Origin: an uncultured Duncaniella sp.
Lineage (GTDB): Bacteria > Bacteroidota > Bacteroidia > Bacteroidales > Muribaculaceae
NCBI GenBank assembly: GCA_910586305.1
Contig: CAJUGS010000036.1
Coordinates: forward strand, 1 to 29,914
Reading direction: 5' to 3'
Length of the DNA stretch: 29,914 nt
In this document: positions 23,519 through 29,914 of the stretch, piece by piece
Layout of the letters: each line of letters starts with the position of its first letter
How positions within the stretch are numbered: the first letter of the stretch is position 1
Position numbers and translations under genes: made by a program
The notes under the pieces: generated by a model
What the model was told of the DNA's origin: nothing
What the model saw: only the letters and a program-made list of their open reading frames with translations
Databases searched by the model: none

Positions 23519-24420
23519 TGGAAACACCCACACTCACCATATTCACCCCCACATTCAACCGCGCCCATCTTCTCCGACGCGTCTACGAAAGCCTCGTCAC
23601 ACAAAGCTGCCGGGATTTCGAATGGCTGGTGGTCGACGACGGATCCACCGATTTCACCCGCTCACTGGTGGAGAGCTTCATACGCGAGGGAAGAATCCCT
23701 GTCAGATACATCTATAAAGAGAACGGCGGACTGCATACAGCCTACAACACCGCCTATGCCGAAATATCCGCCGAATTGTGCGTATGTATCGACTCCGATG
23801 ACTTCATGCCCGAAGACGCTGTGGAGATAATCGTGAACACCTGGAGGGAAAAGGGCAGTGACAAATATGCCGGACTCATCGGCCTCGACTGTCGGCTCGA
23901 CACCATGGAGCCGATAGGCGGACCGTTTCCCGAGGGTCTGACCGAATGTTATTTCCTGGACCTAAAAACCAAAGGAATACACCACGGTGATTCCAAACAG
24001 GTGATGCGTACAGAGCTGATGAAGCAGGTGGCGCCACAGATAGGGTTCGAAGGCGAAAAAAACTTCAATCCTGTCTATATGCTGTTACAGGTATGCGACA
24101 CACGTCCCTTGCTCGTGGTCAACGAATGCCTCTGCATAGTAGACTATCAGAACGACGGATCAAGTATGTCAGCCAACATATTCCGTCAGTATGTCGACTC
24201 TCCCAGAAGCTTCGCCAAACTACGTGTGAACGAAATGACACTGAAGCGTTCAACCTTTGTAAACTCGGCACGATGTGCTGTGCACTATGTATCGAGCTGT
24301 CTCATAGCAGGCGACAAGGACTGGCTAAGCAACTCACCGCGCAAGCTGCTCACTCTCACCGCATATCCGGCCGGATGGCTGCTGTCAAAATACATCCTGC
24401 GAAAAAGTTCCCGATGCTGA
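23518..24420 (+). CDS. Glycosyltransferase family 2
   Basis: 300-aa GT-A fold enzyme. It starts TLTIFTPTFNRAHLLRRVYESL, has VVDDGSTD (about 38-45) for nucleotide binding and the metal-binding CIDSDDF with Asp92, Asp94 and Asp95. The C-terminal third contains a hydrophobic stretch but no strong membrane helix. It likely uses a UDP or dTDP sugar with inversion, building the repeat unit. It is coupled upstream by TAATG and overlaps the next gene by 7 nt. It resembles Bacteroidetes GT2 enzymes of the type ending in LRKSSR-like basic tails. Confidence 0.92.
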   Translation: METPTLTIFTPTFNRAHLLRRVYESLVTQSCRDFEWLVVDDGSTDFTRSLVESFIREGRIPVRYIYKENGGLHTAYNTAYAEISAELCVCIDSDDFMPEDAVEIIVNTWREKGSDKYAGLIGLDCRLDTMEPIGGPFPEGLTECYFLDLKTKGIHHGDSKQVMRTELMKQVAPQIGFEGEKNFNPVYMLLQVCDTRPLLVVNECLCIVDYQNDGSSMSANIFRQYVDSPRSFAKLRVNEMTLKRSTFVNSARCAVHYVSSCLIAGDKDWLSNSPRKLLTLTAYPAGWLLSKYILRKSSRC

Positions 24421-25388
24421 CCTACTCAGTGGCCATACGTACACTCGGACTATCCCGCGAGTCTCTCACTAAGACCCTGCAGGGAGTTTTCCGGCAGACA
24501 TATGCGCCAGAGACAGTTAACATATACATAGCTGAAGGCTATGAAATACCCGATTTCAGAGTCGGTACGGAACGATATATTTATGTCGGCAAGGGAATGA
24601 TGTCACAGCGAGCCCTCGATTATGAAGAAATAGACTCCGATATCATCCTCATGCTCGACGACGACATATACCTCGATTCCGATGTGGCACAGAGAATGGT
24701 CAGAGAGATGGAGACCGGATCATGGGATCTTCTCGGAGCCGATATCTTCGCCTGCCATAACCTTCCAATCTCTCTGAAGGCCAAAACATTTCTCACATCG
24801 CTTGTCCGGCCACACCACTCCACCGAAATCGCTTTTCGTCTGCATCCCTCCGGTGCGTTCTCATATATCTCGTCACCATCCCATACAGTATATCCGTCAG
24901 ATACCTGTGGCGGACCGATAATGATGTGGCGGCTCGACTCATTCCGAAGCATACGCGCCACGGACGAATGCTGGATTGACCGTTTCGGATTCTCATATGG
25001 CGATGATGCCCTGCTCAGTTATAAGGCCAAAGCCAATGGGCTTAAGGTAGGGGTTGACTTTCGCGGAGGCTTCACCAACCTTGACGCCGCCACTTCAAGC
25101 AAACGCTACAAAGCCAACCCCGAGAGGTTCTACATCCGTTCACTACTCATAACCATGACATGGTGGCGTATGCTCTATAAACCCGAAGAGAATGGAAAAC
25201 ACGGTTCCATAAAAGCACTCACGGCTTGGGTCACACGCTCTTTTTTAACGTTTCCATCCATTATAGGCGCATCGCTGGCCTCTCGTTCTCTACAGCCTCT
25301 ATGTTTACACATCAGAGGCATCCGCGACGGCTTATCGAAAAGCCGCAAAGCCTCTCTCCCGCCCTATATCATCAAAAGCCGTCAATGA
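24414..25388 (+). CDS. Glycosyltransferase family 2 (divergent)
   Basis: 324-aa GT-A-like enzyme. The N-terminus TYSVAIRTLGLSRESLTKTLQG lacks the usual P.YN but keeps the strand-turn-helix. The metal site is in LMLDDDIYLDSDV (Asp82-84), and a later FGYGDD-like segment (FSYGDDALLSYKAK, about 198-211) corresponds to the catalytic-base ED region. ATG 24414 is chosen because a long in-frame extension to 24093 reads through the preceding GT2 gene in another frame. It is more diverged from standard GT2 than its neighbour, so acceptor use is uncertain. It overlaps the preceding gene by 7 nt and the next by 4 nt. Confidence 0.87.
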   Translation: MLTYSVAIRTLGLSRESLTKTLQGVFRQTYAPETVNIYIAEGYEIPDFRVGTERYIYVGKGMMSQRALDYEEIDSDIILMLDDDIYLDSDVAQRMVREMETGSWDLLGADIFACHNLPISLKAKTFLTSLVRPHHSTEIAFRLHPSGAFSYISSPSHTVYPSDTCGGPIMMWRLDSFRSIRATDECWIDRFGFSYGDDALLSYKAKANGLKVGVDFRGGFTNLDAATSSKRYKANPERFYIRSLLITMTWWRMLYKPEENGKHGSIKALTAWVTRSFLTFPSIIGASLASRSLQPLCLHIRGIRDGLSKSRKASLPPYIIKSRQ

Positions 25389-26467
25389 AAGTTCTCCATG
25401 TCATAACCTCACTGCGCACCGGAGGGGCCGAACGACTCGTGGTCGATCTGACCAGACATATGCGCCGGGCCGGAATCGAGACGGATATCGCTGTATTCGA
25501 CGGCACGGAGCAACCCCTCTTCGCCAGGGCTGTAAGCAACGGCCTACACCCCATTGTACTTGGCCGGGGACTGAAAGACATCTATAATCCCCAGCATATC
25601 CTACGGCTGCGTAAACTCCTGGGGAGCTATGACATAGTGCATTCCCACAACTACTCGGCACAGCTTTTCACGGCCGTGGCAAAATCGCTCACCAAAAGCC
25701 ACACTCTCCTTGTCACGACAGAGCACAACACATCCACACGTCGCGACAACAGTGGTTTGTGGCATACCATCGACCGATGTGTGTACCGACGATACGCCAC
25801 TGTATTCTGTTGCAGCGAGGCTGTCAGAACTGCCTGTCTGACAAAATTCGGACTCAGTTCCGCGAACTCTTCCTTCGTTACCGTCCCCAACGGCATCGAT
25901 CTCGCCCCATTCCTTGCCCTCCCATCCGGGCCAAAGAACAACGACAGAAAAAACATACTTATGGTGGCTGCATTCCGACCGCAAAAAGACCATATAACCG
26001 CTCTACGCGCACTAAGCCTGCTCCCCGAGAATGTCAGAATGACATTTGCCGGCGAGGGAGAGACATTCGGCTCAGTACGCCGTGAATGCCACAGACTCGG
26101 GCTTGACTCCAGAGTAACATTCGCAGGCAATGTGGCCGACATCCCGTCGCTCTACATCAAAGCCGACGCAGCCCTTCTCTCCACCCGCCATGAGGGACTC
26201 AGTCTCTCGTCGCTCGAGGCTATGGCCTCAGGCACACCCTTTGTATCGACCGACGTTCCGGGAATAACCGAAAATGTAGGCGACGGCGCCATGCTCGTAC
26301 CTCCTTCCGACCCGCAGGCCCTTGCCGACGCGCTGTGTAGTGTGATATCCGACACCGAACTGGCCCACAGCCTTGCAGAGCGCGGGCGACATCAAGCACG
26401 CAAGTTTGACATAATCAATACAGTAAACCTCTATTTATCACATTATCAAAACCTTTTAGCTATATGA
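25385..26467 (+). CDS. Glycosyltransferase family 4
   Basis: 360-aa GT-B enzyme. It starts KVLHVITSLRTGGAERLVVDL with the GGAE loop, has HSHNYSAQL (about 83-91), TTEHNT (about 107), FCCSEAV then VPNGIDL (about 165), and EX7E in RHEGLSLSSLE (Glu270, Glu278) followed by the usual ASGTPFVSTDVPGI. All core features of a retaining GT4 are intact. ATG 25385 overlaps the previous stop as ATGA; an in-frame extension to 25226 is antisense-like and rejected. It overlaps the following gene by 4 nt. The donor is unknown. Confidence 0.92.
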   Translation: MKVLHVITSLRTGGAERLVVDLTRHMRRAGIETDIAVFDGTEQPLFARAVSNGLHPIVLGRGLKDIYNPQHILRLRKLLGSYDIVHSHNYSAQLFTAVAKSLTKSHTLLVTTEHNTSTRRDNSGLWHTIDRCVYRRYATVFCCSEAVRTACLTKFGLSSANSSFVTVPNGIDLAPFLALPSGPKNNDRKNILMVAAFRPQKDHITALRALSLLPENVRMTFAGEGETFGSVRRECHRLGLDSRVTFAGNVADIPSLYIKADAALLSTRHEGLSLSSLEAMASGTPFVSTDVPGITENVGDGAMLVPPSDPQALADALCSVISDTELAHSLAERGRHQARKFDIINTVNLYLSHYQNLLAI

Positions 26468-27402
26468 AGACTCTTTTACGGTTCTTTATCATCACTATCG
26501 CAGTCCTGTCGGCAATCACTGCCACATCACAGGACAAACCGCGCTGGGCTTCCAAGGGTGTAGGACACCTCCAGGATAAACGCTCCAACGACACATACAC
26601 ATTTGTAAAATTCGAGACCTTCGGCAGCGACCTTTCACAACTGCGCAACGAGTCCACACGTCCTCTCGTGGACTATCTGGCCTCTCACTACGGACTTGAC
26701 CCCACCGACGCGACAGTGAGCATTGTGTCACCCGGCGTAACATACTCTTCGCTCCCCAATGACCCTGAAGGCAACACATCCATCCAGCGAGACTACAAGG
26801 TGACATTCAGCGGATTGTCTGTCGAGAGGACTTTTTACGCCCGTCTCGTCGACGAATATGTCACATTTGACGAGAATGTCGACATGACCTACGACTATAC
26901 ACTCTACGGCCTCTATGCAGTCGGCTCATCCGAGGGAACAGAACCCGTCTATGACGAATACACCTACACCCGCAGCTACAACGGTAAAGCCCTGGTCATG
27001 TCCATCGTCCCCGGACTCGGACAGCTCTACAAGGGACAGAACACCAAGGCCTACTGCATCTGGGGCGGAGAAGCACTCTTCGCCGTTGCCACAGCCTGGA
27101 CCGAGGTGCGTCGCAACCAGTATAGCAAAGACCGCGACAAGGCAATCGCTGCTGGCGACCAAATCTCGGCCGACTCCTACGACAGCAAGACCACCAGCTG
27201 GCGAACCATGCGCAATATCGCCATAGGAGGTCTCGTGGCCGTATATGCCTACAACCTCGCCGACGCCGCCATCTCGAAGGGTGGCCGACAAGTAGTGGTC
27301 AGCAAGAAAAACGACTCACGTCTCACATTCGGCCCGCGCATGGTGTGTGACGAATTCGCAGCCCTCCCGGCACCGGCCATCGGGCTCACCCTCTCATTTT
27401 GA
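26464..27402 (+). CDS. Secreted DUF5683-like protein inside the polysaccharide operon
   Basis: 312-aa protein with a signal peptide (about 1-22, cleavage after ATS). The first 170 residues are polar and strand-rich without a recognised domain. From about 173 comes SYNGKALVMSIVPGLGQLYKGQ, matching the S..PGlGQ.Y.k pattern of DUF5683. Two hydrophobic segments follow (about 198-212 and 244-258), with a charged Lys/Arg/Asp stretch between them. The end (SRLTFGPRMVCDE...IGLTLSF) resembles an outer-membrane strand finishing in Phe. Function is unknown. It lies between two GT4 genes with 4-nt overlaps on both sides, so it is part of the operon and may act at the envelope in export or surface attachment. 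Confidence 0.7.
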   Translation: MKTLLRFFIITIAVLSAITATSQDKPRWASKGVGHLQDKRSNDTYTFVKFETFGSDLSQLRNESTRPLVDYLASHYGLDPTDATVSIVSPGVTYSSLPNDPEGNTSIQRDYKVTFSGLSVERTFYARLVDEYVTFDENVDMTYDYTLYGLYAVGSSEGTEPVYDEYTYTRSYNGKALVMSIVPGLGQLYKGQNTKAYCIWGGEALFAVATAWTEVRRNQYSKDRDKAIAAGDQISADSYDSKTTSWRTMRNIAIGGLVAVYAYNLADAAISKGGRQVVVSKKNDSRLTFGPRMVCDEFAALPAPAIGLTLSF

Positions 27403-28553
27403 AATACATCCGGGGTAAAATAATACGTATGTCCACGGTGGGAATGTCGCTCGACATCTTCTGCCGCGGACTCTTGCGCGAGCTCTCCTCAGAGGGCTAT
27501 GATGTGGTAGCGCTATCCTCCCCCGACCAACCGCTTGAAGACCTCGGACGCCGCGAGGGAGTGAGAACGGTGGGTGTGGAGATGAAGCGCGACATCTCGC
27601 TGTTCCACGACCTCCGCTCGCTCATGAGACTCATCGTGGTGTTGCGTCGCGAGCGTCCGCAGATGCTCCACACCATGACCCCGAAAGCAGGACTGCTTGG
27701 TATGCTGGCGGCACGAATAGCCGGCATACCGGTCAGAGTCCACACATTCACAGGTCTGCTCTTCCCCACGGCCACAGGTCTCAGAAAGAGCATACTGAAA
27801 CTCACCGACCGCATCACCTGCCTGTGTGCCACACACATCCTCCCAGAGGGCGAGGGGGTGGCCGCCGATCTCCGCACAGCCCGTATCACACGCAAACCGC
27901 TCCGGGTACTCGGCAATGGCAATGTGCGAGGGGTCGACCTTGACCACTACGCACCCGGGCCCGAACTCACGGCCTGTGGAAAAGAAATACGCAAAAAGCT
28001 CGGAATTCCCGAAAGTTCATTTACCTTTGTATTCGCCGGACGGTTCGTGGCCGACAAAGGCCTCCCGCAGCTCATCGAAGCCTTCAAAGGAATCTCCGGC
28101 CACGACTGTCGACTCGTGCTTGTAGGCGATACCGAAGGAAGCTCCCCCGCTCTGACCCGCGAGTCGCTTGCATCTGTCCCGGGGATACACCTATCCGACG
28201 GATGGGTCGACGACATGAGGCCATGGATGTCGATGGCCGATGCCCTCGTCTTTCCGAGCCTTCACGAGGGATTCCCCAACGTAGTGCTCGAGGCCGGAGC
28301 CATGTGTCTCCCGTCCATTGTCACCGACATCAACGGCTCAAGAGAAATCATAGACAGTCCGCAACTCGGCTTCGTCGTGCCCCCGGCCACAGTGGTCCCG
28401 CTCAGAGAGGCCATGGTCACCATGATGTCACTCTCCTCTGCCGAGCGTGCCCGTATGGGCAAAGCCGCCCGCGACAATATCGCCGCAAAATACTCAGCGC
28501 CATTCGTCCGCGCCTGTCTGAAGAACTTCTACTCAACCGTCCTGAACACATGA
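27399..28553 (+). CDS. Glycosyltransferase family 4, probable TTG start
   Basis: 384-aa GT-B enzyme. KIIRMSTVGMSLDIFCRGLL (from residue 7) is the strand and loop typical of GT4 enzymes of the type that start K.IRvtTv..SL. HTMTPKAGLLGMLAARIAGIP (about 88-108), RVHTFTGLLFP, FAGRFVADKGLPQLIEAF (about 211-228) and EX7E in HEGFPNVVLEAG (Glu290, Glu298) complete the family. The start is read as TTG at 27399, giving a 4-nt TTGA overlap with the preceding stop and keeping the first beta strand. The alternative ATG at 27429 would remove that strand. The next gene begins 13 nt after the stop. Confidence 0.9.
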   Translation: MKYIRGKIIRMSTVGMSLDIFCRGLLRELSSEGYDVVALSSPDQPLEDLGRREGVRTVGVEMKRDISLFHDLRSLMRLIVVLRRERPQMLHTMTPKAGLLGMLAARIAGIPVRVHTFTGLLFPTATGLRKSILKLTDRITCLCATHILPEGEGVAADLRTARITRKPLRVLGNGNVRGVDLDHYAPGPELTACGKEIRKKLGIPESSFTFVFAGRFVADKGLPQLIEAFKGISGHDCRLVLVGDTEGSSPALTRESLASVPGIHLSDGWVDDMRPWMSMADALVFPSLHEGFPNVVLEAGAMCLPSIVTDINGSREIIDSPQLGFVVPPATVVPLREAMVTMMSLSSAERARMGKAARDNIAAKYSAPFVRACLKNFYSTVLNT

Positions 28554-28566
28554 ACACGTCACACTC

Positions 28567-29166
28567 ATGATAGCCTCACTATCAATAGCGGTAAAGCATA
28601 GATTTCCAGCTATATGGAGATGTGTGGAAAAAGCCAACGGTCTACTTGTCAAGTTGATATATGGCAAGAGAATCACCGCTGCCGGCACATTTGTCAACAA
28701 CTCCGGCGGAGAATTCACCATTGTCACCGAAAAAGAAATTCCCGCGCTCAGCCGTTTTCTGTGCGGAATGACGGCCGAGCGCAGGAAATATTTCAATCCC
28801 CATCCTTTCGATGAGGCGAGTCTGAAGTCAATGCTTCACAATGGCTCATTTTTGATGATTGCCACAAAGGCAGGCGAAGAAATATCCGGCTACTGCTTTC
28901 TGCGGTTTTTCTTCAACGGAAAAGCCTTCTTTGGGCTCACCGTTGGAGAGCGTAACGCCGGACTCGGCCTCGGGACACGTATGTGGGCCATGGGAGCCAA
29001 AGCAGCCTCAAGAGCCGGATTCCGACTGTTTGCCACCATCTCAGAGAGTAACACACCGTCACTTCGCTCTTGTGCCCGCGGATGCGGAATGGAGAAGGTG
29101 GAGACACTCCCCGGAGGCTATATACTCGTGAGGTGCCGTCCGGTCAACAATCAGTCTTCAAGATAG
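28567..29166 (+). CDS. GNAT-family N-acyltransferase
   Basis: 199-aa protein of the Gcn5-related fold. The acyl-CoA-binding motif A is seen as GERNAGLGLGTRMWAMG (about 136-152), and ESNTPSLRSCARGCGMEKV (about 159-177) is the usual motif B 'N..S...y.k.GF' region. The first 45 residues are basic and may touch membrane or partner proteins. As last gene of the polysaccharide operon it probably acylates a sugar amine or another group on the repeat, but this is inference. It follows the GT4 gene by 13 nt and its 3' end overlaps the minus-strand SIMPL gene by 16 nt. Confidence 0.82.
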   Translation: MIASLSIAVKHRFPAIWRCVEKANGLLVKLIYGKRITAAGTFVNNSGGEFTIVTEKEIPALSRFLCGMTAERRKYFNPHPFDEASLKSMLHNGSFLMIATKAGEEISGYCFLRFFFNGKAFFGLTVGERNAGLGLGTRMWAMGAKAASRAGFRLFATISESNTPSLRSCARGCGMEKVETLPGGYILVRCRPVNNQSSR

Positions 29167-29846
29167 TAGACAATGGTGGAGACCACCCTCACTTTCTTGA
29201 CAAAAGGAGTGGAAGAGTCGCTATTATCTATGGAGAACTGACCCTGCGAGGCAGTCTTGATTTTACCGAGATGGCTTTCCGAATCGGCTGCAAACTGTAA
29301 GGCGGCCGCACGCGCGTTCTTCGTGGCCTCGGCTATCATCTCGGGCTTGATATCGTTGAGCAGGGTATACTGATAGTTGATGTAGGAATTGGAGAAGGCT
29401 ATCCCCTGCTTGAGCAGTTCGGCCTGGCGGTTGAGCAGCTCGCGCACCTTCTTCACCTTAGATGTGGTCACAGTGACAGTGCAGCTGATAGAATAGTTGA
29501 AGCGGAAAGAGTCCGAACCATAGCGGTTGGAGCTTGCATCGTAGCTGTCCGGCGGATTCACCGAAATCTCATCCTCCGAGATACCGTTGGACGTGAGAAA
29601 CTTCACTATAATAGAGTTGTTGCTGGTGACCTTGTCATACATAGCCTCAAGGTCATTGCCTGCAATGCTGTAGGATATAGGCCATGTGACGAGATTAGCC
29701 TCGACCTCTCTCTCGGCAAGACCGCGCACAGTCACTTCGCGGTCACGGTAGGCAATATTGTCTATTCCGGCCTTAAGAGTCAGACCGAGAGCAAACAGAC
29801 CCAGAGCGACAAGTAGCGCCGGGACGAATTTAGCAAATTTTTTCAT
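29151..29846 (-). CDS. SIMPL (DUF541) domain envelope protein
   Basis: 231-aa protein with an N-terminal hydrophobic signal or anchor (about residues 7-26) followed by a DUF541 domain. It begins DREVTVRGLAEREVEANLVTW, has a helical middle (VKKVRELLNRQAELLKQGI), a conserved ATKNARAAALQFA helix (about 179-191), and ends in strands VRVVSTIVYYLED. SIMPL proteins are periplasmic or membrane-anchored with poorly defined roles, sometimes linked to oxidative or envelope stress. It is transcribed opposite to the polysaccharide operon, and its last 16 nt overlap the acyltransferase end. The Bacteroidetes form matches in length. I see no clear TAnnTTTG promoter for it in the 68 nt upstream that are visible. 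Confidence 0.88.
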   Translation of the reverse strand: MKKFAKFVPALLVALGLFALGLTLKAGIDNIAYRDREVTVRGLAEREVEANLVTWPISYSIAGNDLEAMYDKVTSNNSIIVKFLTSNGISEDEISVNPPDSYDASSNRYGSDSFRFNYSISCTVTVTTSKVKKVRELLNRQAELLKQGIAFSNSYINYQYTLLNDIKPEMIAEATKNARAAALQFAADSESHLGKIKTASQGQFSIDNSDSSTPFVKKVRVVSTIVYYLED

Positions 29847-29874
29847 ACTCTCTCTTAGGTTTTTAGAAACTGTT

Positions 29875-29882
29875 TAAATTTG
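29875..29882 (+). promoter_or_regulatory. Bacteroidetes-type -7 element at the right edge
   Basis: TAAATTTG at 29875-29882 on the plus strand matches TAnnTTTG and lies 16 nt before an ATG at 29899. The -33 region has no TTTG at proper spacing. Confidence 0.45.
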
Positions 29883-29898
29883 ATTCAATAAAATTTTT

Positions 29899-29914
29899 AT
29901 GGCAGCCAAATCAA
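29899..29914 (+). CDS. Possible start of a plus-strand gene cut by the window edge
   Basis: ATG at 29899 opens a frame reading MAAKS before the window ends, just downstream of a -7 element. Five codons are too few to identify anything; the call rests on promoter position and on being divergent from the SIMPL gene. Confidence 0.3.

Noticed and set aside
1..29914. CRISPR arrays, insertion sequences, rRNA
   Set aside because: No spaced direct repeats, transposase motifs or rRNA segments were found on reading.

Overview
The window reads as chromosome from a Bacteroidales bacterium. Support: the Bacteroidetes-type -7 promoter element TAnnTTTG recurs upstream of genes, Shine-Dalgarno sites are not evident, and there is a UpxY-type NusG paralogue heading a polysaccharide locus, a DUF5683-like protein and a patatin/POTRA/beta-barrel protein. 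The fairly GC-rich coding sequence would suit Muribaculaceae, but that family assignment is inference; no rRNA or marker gene is present to settle it.

Layout, left to right. (1) 1-90: 3' part of a tRNA-Ala(GGC) and its terminator. (2) 247-2541: secreted patatin-like phospholipase with a C-terminal outer-membrane barrel. (3) 2686-7585: a four-gene export operon (TolC-type outer-membrane channel, HlyD/EmrA-type adaptor, two ABC-2 type permeases) with no ATPase gene nearby, closed by a bidirectional terminator. (4) 10510-7656, minus strand: four genes, one a short P22-like phage portal protein and three of unknown function, with no terminase, capsid, tail, integrase or lysis gene. The block has two Bacteroidetes-type promoters of its own and sits between housekeeping genes. 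(5) 10623-12282: bioB overlapping a ThiF/MoeB-like adenylyltransferase that lacks the usual zinc-binding CxxC pairs. (6) 12396-13520: a single-domain MetE/YxjG-like protein in which most zinc ligands appear replaced. (7) 13595-29166: an exopolysaccharide/capsule locus. A strong terminator directly abuts a -7 promoter element, followed by a leader of about 270 nt with hairpins and tiny ORFs. Then come a UpxY-like antiterminator, Wza-like export lipoprotein, Wzc-like tyrosine kinase, Wzx-like flippase, two tandem paralogous GT4 enzymes, a GT32-type enzyme, EpsG/Wzy-like polymerase, two GT2 enzymes, a GT4, a DUF5683-like protein, another GT4 and a GNAT acyltransferase. (8) 29846-29151, minus strand: a SIMPL (DUF541) protein whose end overlaps the acyltransferase; a new plus-strand promoter and possible gene start lie at the right edge.

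The polysaccharide locus is a coherent Wzx/Wzy-type pathway. Cytoplasmic glycosyltransferases build a lipid-linked repeat, the flippase and polymerase move and join it, and Wzc and Wza control length and export. The UpxY-like protein is expected to keep RNA polymerase reading through this roughly 15-kb transcript. The initiating phosphoglycosyltransferase and the nucleotide-sugar genes are absent and must be encoded elsewhere. The least explained parts of the window are the portal-containing minus-strand block and the terminator-promoter-leader arrangement before upxY.
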